This document shows, piece after piece, positions 39,547 to 52,900 of a stretch of 64,000 bases of DNA. The stretch spans positions 329,171-393,170 of the forward strand of contig CH000025.1 of assembly GCA_000149265.1 (NCBI GenBank), read 5' to 3'. This stretch comes from Ciona savignyi (Eukaryota > Chordata > Ascidiacea > Phlebobranchia > Cionidae). A model generated the notes under the pieces. That model did not search any database, had not been told where the DNA came from, and was given only the letters and a program-made list of their open reading frames with translations. The translations under genes were made by a program, and so were the position numbers. Numbering within the stretch: the stretch's first letter is position 1; each line of letters begins with the position of its first letter.

Positions 39547-42500
39547 GAAAAAAATAATAAAAAGCAACAAAGCCATAAAGCTTCGAAGACTCCAATGAAA
39601 ATGCCAAAAAAGAAAATAGTTTTCCGAAAAACAAAGAACAATCGGTACGGCTTGCTGAAACCACTGCTGTACAAACCAAGGGTGAAAACTAGAATGGAAA
39701 AACAGAAGGAAAAATCAAACACAAAGGTATGTGTAGTAGGACAGGATAGGATATTCATGTTTATCGCCGTGAATGGGAAAACCAAGGGGGTTAACACACG
39801 GGCAATCGTCAGATCACCTCGTGCCCACCGTCGGGTCACCGGAGCTATTGCAGTGTGTTGTTTATGATAGGCCCGTTTCTTTAATTTGGTAGAACTCATT
39901 AATCCGCTGCGTTCAGACAGTGTCCGTAAAGCGACCAGTTTCGCATTAGTTGGTCGATAGTGGTAGGATAATATGTTAAACAAAAACGAAACCAATGTCT
40001 GTAATATACAATACATTGCAATTGTCCATTTTTCTTTAAACATGGGATAAATTTGCCACATGGTTTGGCAACCGGTTTATAAACATCCGGACCACACGAG
40101 GCTGTGCGGTGTATATGACTCACAATGCCAACTGCTGAAGATGCAGTTTTTGTTTACCGTGTTATTTGAGTCAATCGTAAAGGAGGAAAGGAGGGGAAAC
40201 TGCATACTAAAATAAAGATAAGGGCGTTAGATCTAGTGTTAGGGCTGTGGCAACACTAACAGAAGGGAAAGCAAAGGGAAAGAGAAAAGGAGGGAAACTG
40301 CTTACTAAAATAAAGATTAGGGCATAGGGAAGAAGTTAGGGTTAGTTCTGCGGTCGAGATTAGTGTTTAGGGTAGGGTTTAAATTAGTTTTCATAGTTTT
40401 AGGGGGAAGTTTTCCTCCTTGCCCGTCGTGAAGGGACTCACTATTTCCTTATCCTAACTATTGTAAACAATTTCCTGTTCAATAACCGTTCAGCGTGAAT
40501 AGTAACGTGTTTTGACTCGATGCAGGTCCTTTTAGAGGCATTAAAAGCGAGGCCAAAACACATTACATTCAACAAGAAAATTCAAGTTTGCGTCCGGTCG
40601 CCTGATAAGACGGTGTCGTCTCAAGAAATTTCTAGTGACGATTATGAAGTCCGAAAATCAACATTATCGATTCTTAATTGCGCGTTGTTCCCGATTTCCC
40701 CTCAAAGTCGACATCGGAACCGTAGAAAACGTAAGAATACCTGTGAACTCCATTCATTTAGCTTGTGTTCTTGGGCAAGGCCCTTTACGGGCATTGCCTG
40801 AATCCAGCGGATTAACGGGTTCTACCAAATTAAAGGAACGTGTGTATGTATTATATATAACACACTGAAATAGCTCCGGTAACCCGACGGTGGACGCGAG
40901 GTAATCTGACGATTGCCCGTGTGTTAACCCCGTTGGTTTTCCAATTCACGGGGATAAACATGAATATCCTATCCATTTTACTAAAACTGTCGATTCAGGT
41001 AGTCCATACGAGGCACCGGTTTCGGGGAATTACCGCCCGAGGTACTATGGGTTTCGTCGGTTGTCAACGGCCTCGATAAACAGTATGGTGGATAGATTGC
41101 ATGAAAGTAAGACAACAACTGTCAACAGGTAAACTTGGGTATTGAAGCATGTTTATTTACTAGTCGTTACGACACGCGGTACTTAGGTAGACTTACTAGT
41201 TGTCTTCCGTGTGATTTCATTTAGCGGATACTATAAAAGACTCTATAGTAATAAAATGCCATAAAAAACGCTACATTGGTGCAATAACACTACTACAACG
41301 CAAGTCTTCAACTAGTTGAGAATGGACCGTACCCAATCCCTAATAAAATGGCTTCTTAAGAGATGGTGATAAAAGGTACACTCTTACTTTGGCCTCAAGT
41401 CGATTTTTCGTTTGTCAAATCCAAAATGTTTATTTCAGAAAACCCTCTATTCAAAACAACCAAGCATTGAAACTAAGAAGCTCTAAGACAATGCATTCCA
41501 TCAACCAAACAGTATCTCGATTAAGGAGCTTTCGAGACAGGTTGGTTGAATGCTCTATAAGGCGAACCACATTTTTTGGTGCCAATAGGCAACCGAGAAA
41601 TATTGTTTCGACAGCTTTCGCTTGCGTTTAATAAGTTGCTTATGTATGTAACGCTGAAAAGTGATGCCCAATAATAACTGCATATATGAAAAGCAACACA
41701 AAATCTAGAAAAAATGATAGGATATTCATGTTTATTCCCGTGAATGGGAAAACCAAGGGGTTAACACACAGGCAATCGTCAGATCATCTCGCGCCCACCG
41801 TCGGGTTACCGGACCTATTGCAGTCTGTTGTATTTGACACACACGTTCCTTCAATTTGGTAGAACCTATTATTAAGTAAGGACACTACCACCAGACTAAC
41901 CGGTCGGACTAAAATTACGAAGCTAACTGTTTTAAAAACGTTGCCGAATTGCATTATTTAGTAATTTATGCTAAATGTTGTCACAAATGCAAACCATATT
42001 GCAGAAATCTTTCTTTGGCGGAGGACGTACAGCGTTTAACGGTAGAACTGGAACGAACGAAGCAGGTATGCCCAATATCGTATGTTCTTTATCGTGCGTT
42101 GTGCAGTGAATATATGCATATACATGTTTTTTTTTGTTTTTTTTTATTGAGCTAAGTTTCGAACCAATTATGGGCTTGTCACTAGGACCGTTATTTTGTA
42201 TAAGAGTCGGTATATGTATGGGTCGCGTTAACCATTTGGTCACACGACCGTACATTGCATATACATGTTATATAGGTGGAGGGGTGCCCAATATACAGCG
42301 GTATCCAGTGATGGGATTCAAAATATTAAGAACAGGTTCTCTTTTGTATCGTACTTACTAACAACAGGTTCCCTAAAAGATCTATAAAGTCTGTAAAAAA
42401 GCAAGAATCGGATCGGTGATTATCCCGACGTTCTAAGAACGGGTTCGACTGAACCCATGCGAACATTTTGAATTCTATCACTGGCAGTGTCCACTACACA

Positions 42501-44009
42501 TGGCCATTAGTAGCCAATTGTTTTGGTTTTGAACCTAGCCCCATTTTTTCTTGGGTTTTGTCTTTGGGTTTAGGCTCTTAACCAGTGGTTCTCAATCTTT
42601 TTGACCTCGTGGCGCACCCAAGACCAATTACAAACGCGAACGGGCGCACTATGCATGGGAAGTCAAAACAATATGCTAAATACTCAAAACATTACAATGG
42701 AAAGGAACAAACTGGACACTAACCATTTAGTACTTTATGATCTATGCATTATCTGTCGTAAATTTACGAAATGCAAGTGTGGTGCACCATTTGAGAAACG
42801 CTGATATTAACAGAGGTTATCTTGATCCAATGGGTTTAAACGGATTAAAAAAAAAGTTATTATTACAACACACTGCTGCTACCAGGGCCTTGCCTGTGTA
42901 CCTAATAATAATTTCTTTCAGACACTTGAAGATATAAATAGAATGATAATGAACGGCGCGCGTCACCAGAAGATCTCACAAAGAAGTTCATACAACCGCA
43001 AAGCATTATGCGCAATCACAATAGATGGAAAGTCGACACCAACTATCCGCAAGTAAATGATATGCTGATAACGGGCAATAATAAAATGAGAAAAAGCGGG
43101 AAGAAGGAAAACTATACAGTAAAATTATGAAAACTAATTTAAACCTGCCCTAAACACTAATCTTAACCACAGAACTAACCCTAACTTCAACCCCATGTTT
43201 AAAACTGACTCTAATGTCAGAATCCTCTTTTTAGTGTGCAGATTCCCTCATTCCCCCCTTCTATTTTTTTCTCCTTTTAGTTCTCCCCCCCCCCCGATAA
43301 CTCTTCAAAAAATTTATCTTTTTATATTTTCTTTTACTGGTAAAATGGATGCTGGTAAAATGGATTCCCGGTCGCCAACACTTTGGCAGTAATATTATAT
43401 AATTTTTTTAATTACAATTTTTTTTTAGCAGAAATAGAGATAGTTAATTGGAACAAATAATTTTAATCTATCATTTTTATCGCATCTTTTAGTTACCATC
43501 CACAATTTGTGAAAAAGAATATGGAAAAAGAGGACAGAAGCGAAAGAAAATATTTGACGTCCTCTCAGCTTCAAGATTTAATAGAAAGGTTAACAACAAG
43601 CAAACTTCAAGGCAGAGCTTGTCACTCAAAATGCAACGAAACAATTTTCACAAGACCCACATACACCAAATTTAATTTCCAAAAAATTGAAGCCCTCTCT
43701 TTCGATCGCAACGAAAGTACGGAGAACACAGTTGCATCGACACGAAAAAGAAATACAAATAATATATCTGTGTGTAGAAAGTCAAGCATACCCCTGAGAA
43801 ATTGGGAAACCTCTCTAAGAAATAGAAAAAGCGACCAAGAAATCATGCCCCGTGCGAAGCAGAGGACACTGACATCTACCGAGCAATTTCAACTTATCGA
43901 GAAGCTCACTAGAGGCGCTAGCGAGAAGGCACCTGACAGCCGCAGAGTTCCGACAGAAGCGGAGAAGAAATTCGGAATTGTCTGTTCGTTGATGTGGACT
44001 GGGTATTAA
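39547..44009 (+). CDS. Unrecognised basic protein, seven exons (5' end uncertain)
   Basis: Exons: 39547-39726, 40526-40730, 40999-41128, 41439-41540, 42005-42065, 42922-43052, 43493-44009. All six junctions are GT-AG with matching phases (0, 1, 2, 2, 0, 2), giving about 441 residues to the stop TAA. The start may be ATG 39595, or the first exon may continue an upstream one, since the acceptor frame is open to 39547. The protein is strongly basic and Ser/Thr/Arg-rich. It begins MPKKKIVFRKTKNNR, has a short coiled-coil-like stretch (LAEDVQRLTVELERTKQ) across exons 9-10 of the locus, and carries two related motifs near the C-terminus (YLTSSQLQDLIERLT and TLTSTEQFQLIEKLT). It has no signal peptide or membrane segment. 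I do not recognise the family; a cytoskeletal or ciliary role is only a guess. It may belong to the 33888 gene. Confidence 0.7.
39741..39950 (-). repeat. SINE-A, head truncated, after exon 39547-39726
   Basis: Begins 15 bp after the donor. The central 'ttgcccaaggacac' block is deleted and the element joins directly to 'gcgaccagtttcgcatta'. Confidence 0.75.
40174..40428. mobile_element. GGAGGGAAA MITE with partial duplicate
   Basis: A partial copy (40174-40248) runs directly into a second one (40249-40428, 'caacactaacagaaggg' to 'cctccttgccc'). This suggests insertion of one into another or a local duplication. Confidence 0.6.
40760..40973 (+). repeat. SINE-A, head truncated
   Basis: Starts at 'agcttgtgttcttgggcaag', about 30 bp after the donor at 40730, and ends 'atgaatatcctatcc', 25 bp before the next exon. 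The intron 40731-40998 is mostly this SINE. Confidence 0.8.
41716..41909 (-). repeat. SINE-A with internal deletion
   Basis: The tail and 3' half are intact, then it jumps from 'gtagaacctatta' to the head 'ccagactaaccggtcggac'. Confidence 0.8.
42130..42253 (-). repeat. SINE-B, full length
   Basis: 'gagctaagtttcgaaccaat', 'gagtcggtatatgtatggg' and 'acacgaccgtac'. It lies between exons 42005-42065 and 42922-43052. Confidence 0.85.
42305..42484. mobile_element. Short MITE (CCAGTGAT termini)
   Basis: 'ccagtgatgggattcaaaat' at the left is nearly the inverted complement of 'attttgaattctatcactgg' at the right. 180 bp, non-coding. No clear target duplication. Confidence 0.65.
42583..42803. mobile_element. 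hAT-like MITE (CAGTGGTTCTCAA termini)
   Basis: 'cagtggttctcaatcttttt' at the left and 'atttgagaaacgctg' at the right, typical of hAT ends. The flanks ctcttaac and atattaac agree at 5 of 8 bases. Confidence 0.65.
43084..43292. mobile_element. GGAGGGAAA MITE, minus orientation
   Basis: C/A-rich strand up ('cctgccctaaacactaatct', 'ctaacttcaaccccatg'). It is followed by a C-run near 43287. The termini are eroded. Confidence 0.65.
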
Positions 44010-44111
44010 GTGCTCGGAGAAATTTAATGATCATAAACATCTTTTGTTTTGATCAATTACTTTTTCAAAATGTGTTCAATCATTTCTTATCAGAAACGCA
44101 ACATGAAATTA

Positions 44112-44117
44112 AATAAA
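44112..44117 (+). terminator. Poly(A) signal AATAAA of the 39547 gene
   Basis: Canonical hexamer 103 bases after the TAA stop. Confidence 0.6.
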
Positions 44118-44249
44118 CCAGAACATCGAATAGAGAGCTACTGATTTATTTCACACAGCTTTTTGAAATGCACCTACACCGTTCTGAGCTATTGAAACTT
44201 GCACACTGGTTTAATTTGCTGCGATAAACGCGTTTTAGATCGAGAATCA

Positions 44250-44476
44250 AGGAAAACTAAAAGGAAGGAAAGCGGGAAGGAGGGAAGGAGGGAAGGAGGA
44301 AAACTGCACACTAAAATAAAGATTGTAGAGTTAGTTAGAGTCAGTTTTAAACATGAGGTTGGAGTTAGGGTTAGTTTTGGGGTTGAGATTACTATTTAGA
44401 GCAGGGTTTAAATTAATTTTCATATAGTTTTAGTGTGCAGTTAAACTCCTTCCCTCCTTCCCGAGAATCTTGGCCC
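44250..44476. mobile_element. GGAGGGAAA MITE
   Basis: 'aaactaaaaggaaggaaagc' with a short 'ggagggaa' triplication, then 'gaggttggagttagggttag' and 'ccttccctccttcccg'. Confidence 0.75.
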
Positions 44477-46996
44477 CAATGTGCAAACGATAACTCCATA
44501 CCTTAATTAACTGATATAAACAGTTTTGGCAGCTTTCATCTCGATGGCTGTTTGTTTACTATCCCAGAGCAAATATATCAATTACATCACCGACTGCGCA
44601 CGCTTTAAATTGGCGTCCCAGGGTTGCTTCTTAGCGCGGTTGTTTTAAATTGAATCGATTGACTTCCAGTAATGCACTCAACAGCTTGTATGAATCGTTG
44701 TGCAAATAATCTGCAGTTTGTTGAACCACAAGACGCAATGCAGGCCGCCATTTGAGGTGGGTTTTGCGGGTTTTAATGGTATAACTCTTATTTTACCGCT
44801 TCAGTTATTTTCAACCAATGTTTAGATTATAATTAGTAACCAAAAACAACCGTTCCCAATATGGTTTGCACGGGACCAACATTGTAAGTGTGAGTGCATA
44901 CTGACGGGTACAAGTCGGACAAAGCACTCGACATACTTTCTGTTCCTATCTTATCGTCGTACGGTACATCTTTGACAAACGTACGAAAATAGAATTATAG
45001 AAATAAAGCAAAATTTAGAAATAAGGCAAAAAACATTTAGAAAACCATCACAAAACCGGCAAAAAGAAAGTAAATTACAAGTAACGACAATAAAAAAAAA
45101 GAATGTTAGCGTAAAAATCAACTAATTTATGCCCCCCCCCCCATCATCCCTTATACGTTGTATGCTTAAAGGTTCACCAAGGTACAATATGACATTCCTA
45201 ATGTTTGCGTAAAGGTATTAAGTAAGCTTATCCGTTCGCTCTAAATAAGTTACTTTGCAGCCGATTTCTCGGCTTTGATTCTTGGCCAGAAGTTTAAAAT
45301 GCGATCAGCCGTGACTTTCACGCTTTTCGCGGTTCGTCGGTTACGAGCTGATATATCTTCGTTGTTTCAACTTGGCAGAAGTCGACTAAGCACGCCTAAC
45401 ACGGGGAAATTAAAAGCCGGAAAGCGGAAATGGGAAAAGGAGGGAAACTGCTCACTAAATATAAAGATTATGGCGTTAAAGTTAGTTCTAAGTTGGGGTT
45501 GATGTAAGGGTTAGTTCTGGGGTTGAGATTACAGTTTAGGGCATGGTTAGAATTAGTTTACATAGTTTCAGAGTTTCCCCTCCTTTTAGTGTTGTCCCCC
45601 CAACACGCCTAACGTATAATTCTGGTTTCCAATATTTACTCAGAGTTTGTCGGCGTAATATCGATCTCAGGAAGGCGGTGGTGGGAATTGTGTTTGGCAA
45701 ATTAGGTGTAAATATAGTTTCCCTAAGGATTATACTTATTGTTTTGAAGGCGGCCGACACGCGACTGGAGTGTTGCGAATGTGTGTATACGTTTCGGATT
45801 AGTAGACGCATTATACAATAGAGTCGTGTTATTTCCCTTTCAGTGGTTGTACGGTGCTGCAAAGGTGAGTTATAGCTTTTGAAATGTTTGATCAGAATTT
45901 GTACAATTTAAAGGAAACCTTTGCCTAAAATTAACGGAATTAAAGGAAACATATGCCTAAAGTTAAAGGAATTAAAGGAACCTTAAATTCCGTACAGTAC
46001 TTTCTGCAAAAAAAAATTAACATTCCTGCACAAAGGGACTGCTGTATATAGTCAGTGTCTTTTCCAAGGAGTGGTTCAGTAATCTGCTTGAAACGTACCG
46101 GTATACCAAGGCGTTCTAATTGAAAACCGTTGTGTTTACCCAGCGATAGGTTGACAGGAAGACGTAAAAACACGGGCAAACAGACCCAGACCTGCGGGCC
46201 GTGTATAATGGACGATTTGTTCTTCACAATAAAGCGTATTGACTTTGGGATGGCCCGGAATTATTGTAGACATTAGTTGAGCGAGTATTGGATACAGGAA
46301 AGGAATTGTCTGCTTTAAGGAAGGTTGCGGTCTACGAATTACCAGTAATTAACTGTAATACTATGTTCCTACGGGCTAATTAATTCTAATACTAAATTAT
46401 GTAATAATATTGTGCGTATGCACCTGTTATAATCGGCCATTTTAAATAAGCTTTTAAATACCTATTATTAAGAATAAAATACGTTGTTGTGCGCACCGTT
46501 ATTTTTAGTCTATTGTGCGTTTGATGAAAAATGATTTTTACTGTTATGTGGAATTGCAGGAGTCAAATTTGTAGGCAGAGACAGACAAATGCCTTCGTGT
46601 TAAGCATACATGCCTTTCGTTAGCTGTTGAATTATTCATCGACAAGGTAGTTGCTGCAAATGTGTCGATGGGATTCTTAACAGCGATAAATGTATGCAGA
46701 GGTCGAAAACCTACGCATAAGCGCGCAACAGCAACGTTCTTTATTGCATTGCAGATGTTGTAAGGTATTCTGTATGCAACTGAAATTGTATCGACTACCA
46801 ACTAAAACTTGTGTTATTTATCGGTAGTCAATACAGCTGATCTCAAGCAATTCAACCGTTTATTGTTTCTAAATGTAACTAACCCAGGAATCTGTTTCAT
46901 AAAACCGCATATGTTCTGCTAATTTGGATTTTTTCATAAAGACAGCTTGACACGCTCGACAAGTGAACGTTTATGCAACTTAAATAGAAGAAAGAA
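44477..46996. other. Intergenic region upstream of the F-spondin gene
   Basis: No protein gene recognised. It holds one MITE (45401-45603), C-runs near 45133, and a possible small non-coding exon at 45843-45865 (CCTTTCAG before, GTGAGT after), which could be a 5' UTR exon of the downstream gene. Minus-strand open frames at 45940-46227 and 46544-46801 have no supporting features. Confidence 0.4.
45401..45603. mobile_element. GGAGGGAAA MITE with ~10 bp target duplication
   Basis: Flanked by CACGCCTAAC at 45391-45400 and 45604-45613. The interior has 'gttggggttgatgtaaggg' and the right end 'ctccttttagtgttgtcccc'. Confidence 0.8.
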
Positions 46997-49900
46997 ATGT
47001 TAACATTTTTAAAAAGAGGATGCAGTTTAACATTTGCCCGAGACACTGGAATATGCCGCAAACATGTTACATGTGTTTACCTCGTCATATTAGTTGTATT
47101 TTCGTTGCTTAACCTTGCTGAGCCCAGCCGAAGGGTTTCAACTTTTCCCGGTCGGTTCTTCGATTGCTCGGTAAACCCCCCAAACCACTACTACACAGCT
47201 CCCCGCGACGGTGACAATGGGTTCCAGATTCGAATCGAAGGGGAACCGGAATCCTATGAGCCGGGAAGAGAATATGTTGGTGGGTTTGAGATGTTTAAAA
47301 CAATTATTATCTAAAATATTTGACTTTATTTACTTTGAAGAAGAATTAATATTTAACATATGTTGCTTAATTGCGAGTTTATACTATAAGTCCTGTAGAT
47401 GAGAATGAAAAGTATTGTTAATTTTCACGCATTTTTCTGACAACACAGCCGCTAGTGAATGGCTTTGATTTGCAGTTTATTGTCTAAATATTTAATTAAA
47501 CTTAACGTACGGTCGTGTGGCCGAATGGTTAACGCGACAAAACGGTCTTAGCAACGACCCCCTCCTAGGTTCGAAACTAATCACGGTAAAAGAATTAATT
47601 AAACTTATGAAAGATGCTGTAACTAATAATAAAAGATGTTGTAGTCCGTTTAAAAATCTGGTCTCGGAATAGCTCACAAAAGAGCAGTGTGACCGCAAGA
47701 TTTAATTTTGCAGTTGCCCTGCAGAGTACGAGACCAGCATCGTTTCGAGGGTTTTCAATTCATGCACGGCATATTGACAACGAAGAAGATGCCGGGTCGT
47801 TTATGGTGAGATTTCAGGGACATAAAATGCAACCGCTCATGCAAGACTTGTTCGAAGTCCGATCCCTTACCCTATGCTGTCGAATCCACCAGCAGCAAGA
47901 CATTTATACGATCCGAAAAAAAACGTATAGGTTCAATGTCTAACATGCAATTATAAAAAATAAAAATTGCACTGAAAAACCGCCACCGCTCATACAAGTA
48001 ATGGTCCGATCCCTTATCCTATGCGGTCGACACCACTAGCAATGTATTTATACGATCCGAAAAAATGGATAGTCACAATACTAACATGCAATTATAAAAA
48101 ATAATAATTGTACTAAAATAGCTGGTTCCAGTATCCCGATTCAGAAACTCCGGTAGTCTAATAAAACCGAAATGATTTAACCTCCATACTTGTTAAAACG
48201 ACTGCATTTTTCCACTACCACGGGAAAGCATGTGCACTTTTTAAACTTCTTTATCTATTATAGTTGTAGTGGTTTATATCTTTCTACAGCCGGTCAATGC
48301 TTATACGTCACGTGTCTCTTCGTCGTGTCCCAGCTACATACATCACGTGATCAGTGGGAAAAGGAACCGCGTCATGGTACGGTGGACAGCGCCGGTTAGC
48401 GGATTCGGTTGTGTCAAAATATCCGCCACTGTTGTGCAAAAGGGTAAATCATGATTGCTTGTTTCTACGTTGTTTTTTTGTGTGTGTACGGTGTGGCCGA
48501 ATGGTTAACGCGACCGATACATATACCGAATTTCATAGAAAAAACGGTCCTGGTGACGAGCCTATCATGAGGTCGAAACTTGGCTCGGATAAATAAATAA
48601 AATCTGACCATTTTGGTCATAATATTCGAATGGTCGGAAAAACCGAAGTCGCAATAACTCTGCCGCAAACCACATGAAGTCCAAATACCGTCAAATTCAT
48701 TGTTTAAACAAAGTAAAAGTGTTACGTTGGCAGTAAACTAATGTTTTTGTTATATTTGAAACAAAGAATACAATAGACTGTGCTAGTAAATCTATGTCGT
48801 AGAGACGTGACTGTGAAGATTTAAGTGTGTAGGGTGAAATAATACTGTACTGTAATAAGAGAGACGAAAAAAATGTTGGTCATGTTATCCGAAATTTGGT
48901 TGTATTATTAAACGGAGAATTTTAGATGGAGAAATTCCGCACCGTACAAAATTTGTTATAATAAGCGGCTGGTCAAATTATCCGTGGTCATAATAAGCGG
49001 CCACGAATTTATGTGAGAAACGGATGTTTTCGCAGCTATGTACGATCGGGTGGCCAAATCATTAACGCGACTGATACATTGACTACAAAAAGCCTCATCA
49101 AATGTTCATCATGAGTTCGAATTTTACCCTGGTAAAAAAATATTTTTTTTTACAGGTCGTATTTGGTTTAAGCAGCAAGGTAGACTTTCACTGAACATCT
49201 GCGAAAGGGTAGAAGTCGTGCAACCCAACAGAACCCAGGAGTGCTGCGCGTGCGGTAACAGCACTTATAGAATGACCTTCTACGGACTGTGGTCCCCTTC
49301 AACGCACCCGAAAGACTATCCTAGTAAATCATATTACTTTTCATTTGCTTACGTTTGTCCGGACGGTTAGTCTGGCGGTTAAGTGCGTCGCCCTTTAAAT
49401 CAAAAGGTTGCAGGTGCGAAACTGGTCGCTAGCTAGTCGGTTGTGTCCTTGGGCAAGGCACTTTACGGACATTGCCTGAACCTAGTGGATTAATGGGTTT
49501 AAATTGAAGGAACTTGTCTATCATATACAACACACTGCAATAGCTCCGGTAACCCGACGATGGGCGCGAGTTGATCTGATGATTGCCCGTGTGTTAACTC
49601 CCTTGGGTTTCCCATTTATTTTAGTGTGTATTTAATCCTAGTCTAACTTATTTCGGACTTTGAAACTTAGGTGTAAATTAAATAAAAACAATATTTTTTT
49701 TTGTTCTTTTTTTAACCGAGCTCAGTTTCGAACCCATTAAGGTTCCGTCACTAAGACCGCATTTATTTAGAAGTCTGTATATGTATTGGTCGATTTAACC
49801 ATTCGGTCAAACGACCGTACAAATAAAAACAATAAACCGTAGTGTTTTTACATTCGTTCAGCATATTCCACACATTGGTCGAACGTGATCGGGGCCTCCC

Positions 49901-52900
49901 ACAGTAGCGAGTACTCGATATGGGATTACGGGAAATTTTCAAGCCCAGCTGTGCAAAAAGTGGCTGAGTGGGGGTGGCCGAATGACGTAGAAACTGAGGT
50001 GACGTCACAAGGTGACCACGTGATGTCGGTCATCAAAACGCCAGCGCAATGGCCCGCGTACCAGCCGAGGAATTTGTGAGTTTGACCATCTCAGGATATA
50101 AGGGTTATACGTATCCCCAGTCAGAAACTATCTTCGACTTATCCACGGTCCATATAGTGAAAATATCTTTGATTTATCTAAGACATATAGCCATACAGCG
50201 ATTAAACTAGGATATTTTAGCGCGTTATCTTAGGTTGTGCCACTTATACATCTATATGATAACATATTGATCAAATTATTTTGTAGAACCCAGCGGATTA
50301 ATAGGTTTTACTACATCGAAGGAACACTGCATTATCCCCGGTAACCCGATGGTGGGCGCGAGGTGATCTGACGATTACCCGTGTGTTAACCCCCTTGGTT
50401 TTCCCATTCTCGGGGATAAACATGAATATCCTATCCTATCCTATTGTACTTTTTTCGCCCGTTTGTATTGTACTTATTTTCTGATTTTATATTTGAATTC
50501 ATTGGATATTTTTCTAAATGTTCTTTCTTATGTTGTTTGTGTACGAATCGTCCGCGTTAAAAGTTTCGCGGCTCTTCCCTTTAGCTCATCACGCATCGTT
50601 GTTTTGGCAAGGCCACCTTTATACCCACTCACCACCCTTTACTATATTGGTAGCTTTAGCGGTAGTATATGAATTGTTTTTTTGTAGGACTTAGTTTCGA
50701 ACCCAAGATGGGCTTTTTCCCAAGACCGTTTTATATAGTCGGTATATGTATCGGTAGCGTTAACCATCCGACCACATGACCGTAATGTATTGTTATTTAC
50801 CAGTTTCATTTCGTTTTCATCTTTTCATCTTTTTTCATCACCGGTTTCATCTTTTTTTACCGCATTCTTAACAATACACCCAACAGGAGAAATCCACCCT
50901 CCGACACCTTTCAAGTTGATCGTTCTCGCCACTTGGTATCGCTACTGAGCATGTTGGGTCCAAGTCCCGATTGGAATGTAGGAATCACCAAGGAATCAAT
51001 GTGCACGGCAGATTGTGGATGGGTCGGCACCAGAGTGTAAGTATCACTATCTTTGTCCGGATATTTTGAATTATAAAATCGGTATGGCCGTTTGGTCTAA
51101 AGATAGGATAGGAGGATAGAATATTCATGTTTCCCGTGAATGGAAAAACCAAGGGGGTTAACACACGGGCAATCGTCAGATCACCTCGTGCCCACCGTCG
51201 GGTTACAGGAGCTATTGCAGTGTGTTTTATATATTAGACACGTTTCTTCAATTTGCTTGAACCCATTAATCCGCTGGGTTCAGGCAATGTCCGTAAAGTG
51301 CCCTGTCCAAGGACACAACCGACTAGCTAGCGACCAGTTTCGAAACTGCCAAAGTTTAGCTGAAAGGCGACGCACTAACCTGCTAAGCTAATCAGTCGGG
51401 CGTAGTTTACCGGACATGTGTGCGTTCGATTGAACACTTTTTACGCCAGGGGTGGGCAATTACTCTAGTAGGCCAGATGTGGCAAAATAAAGTTCTTGTT
51501 GGGCCAGATTATTACACGAATATTATTTAATATCTTAATTACAGGGTATGGTTAGATACAGTGTGTGCGGGCCGGTCAAAATCCCTTCACGGATCGTATG
51601 TTGCCTATGCCTCTTCTACGCGGTTGGTCTTCGTCTGACAATGAACTTAACGGACATTGGCTCGATAAAAATACAAGCATAGTTCTATCAAATACACAAG
51701 CCGCTGTCGTAGCTCCGACAATTTGGCTATAACCACATTATATCGTTTATAATTAAACATATTATAACGACTGTGTTCTTCAACACACGGTTAAATTGCC
51801 AATCCTGTTTTATTATGTTGTTAAATGCGAACTCAAAAACTTATTATCCATCACAAACCGTTCTATTATGTTTAAATGTTATATTAATTTGCTAAAAGCG
51901 TACTTAAAACCGTATTATCCATCACAAACTCTAACTTTAAAGGTATAATCTAACGCCATGGGACGCTGGTACCGACAGCGGTGTCTCATATTTGTCGCCC
52001 AACTCACCCACAAACCCACGTCAAAGAATACGAGCCCTCACGACATTGGATGACCCTGAATCCCCCTTCTACAAGCAGGGCGGTGGTGCGATTGAACCTG
52101 TAGCAAGAATTGTGGTTACGAGAACCGGGTTATCTGTGAGTCGATTTTTGACAATGTGTAAAAGGGCTTTTTACTTTATAGCGTAATTTATCTGAAACTT
52201 GAATTATAATTTACAAGCATTTAAAAATGAACCATATAAAAGCATTTAAAAATGAACCAAATAAAAGCTGGTAAAATGAACCATATTAAAGCATTTAAAA
52301 ATGAATCATATAAAAGAATTTAAAAATGAACCATATAAAAGCATTTAAAAATGAACCAAATAAAAGCTGGTAAAATGAACCATATAAAAATGAACCACAA
52401 TTACTAATTTAAAAGCGTTTTATAACGAATCATATTTTGCGCAGGACGGCCAATGTGGCGAAAGCGAAGCGGTTTTGGAGCAATATGACGTAGCGGATAC
52501 GTCACAATCCACTTCAAACAAAGTCGCTTTGTGCCTGTACAGCGAGTGGGGTGGATGGTCGCATTGCGGGGTCACGTGCGGGTGGGGTATCAAGGTGAAC
52601 ATGCAATGTACTGTCGTGTGGCCGAATGGTTAACGACGCCGATACTTATGCAGACTTATATACAAAAAAAAGGTCTTATAACCTAGCCCATTGTGGGTTC
52701 GAAACTTAGCGCGGTATCAAGGTAAAACATTCAATGTACGGTCGTCTGGCCAAGTGGTTAACGCGACCGATACATGTACTAATTCTATATACAAAACGGT
52801 CTTTGTAACAAGCCTATCTTGGGTTCGAAACTAAGCCCGGTAAAAAAGAATATGTACAACGAACGGTCGTTCGGTCGAACGGTTAACGAGGCAGAGACAT

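Noticed and set aside
39315..40061. 248-codon minus-strand open frame
   Set aside because: It runs through a SINE and the 24 bp minisatellite antisense to a real exon. Its openness follows from the repeat unit length.
45940..46801. Two minus-strand frames of 95 and 85 codons
   Set aside because: No start context, splice sites, domain or composition argues for a gene.
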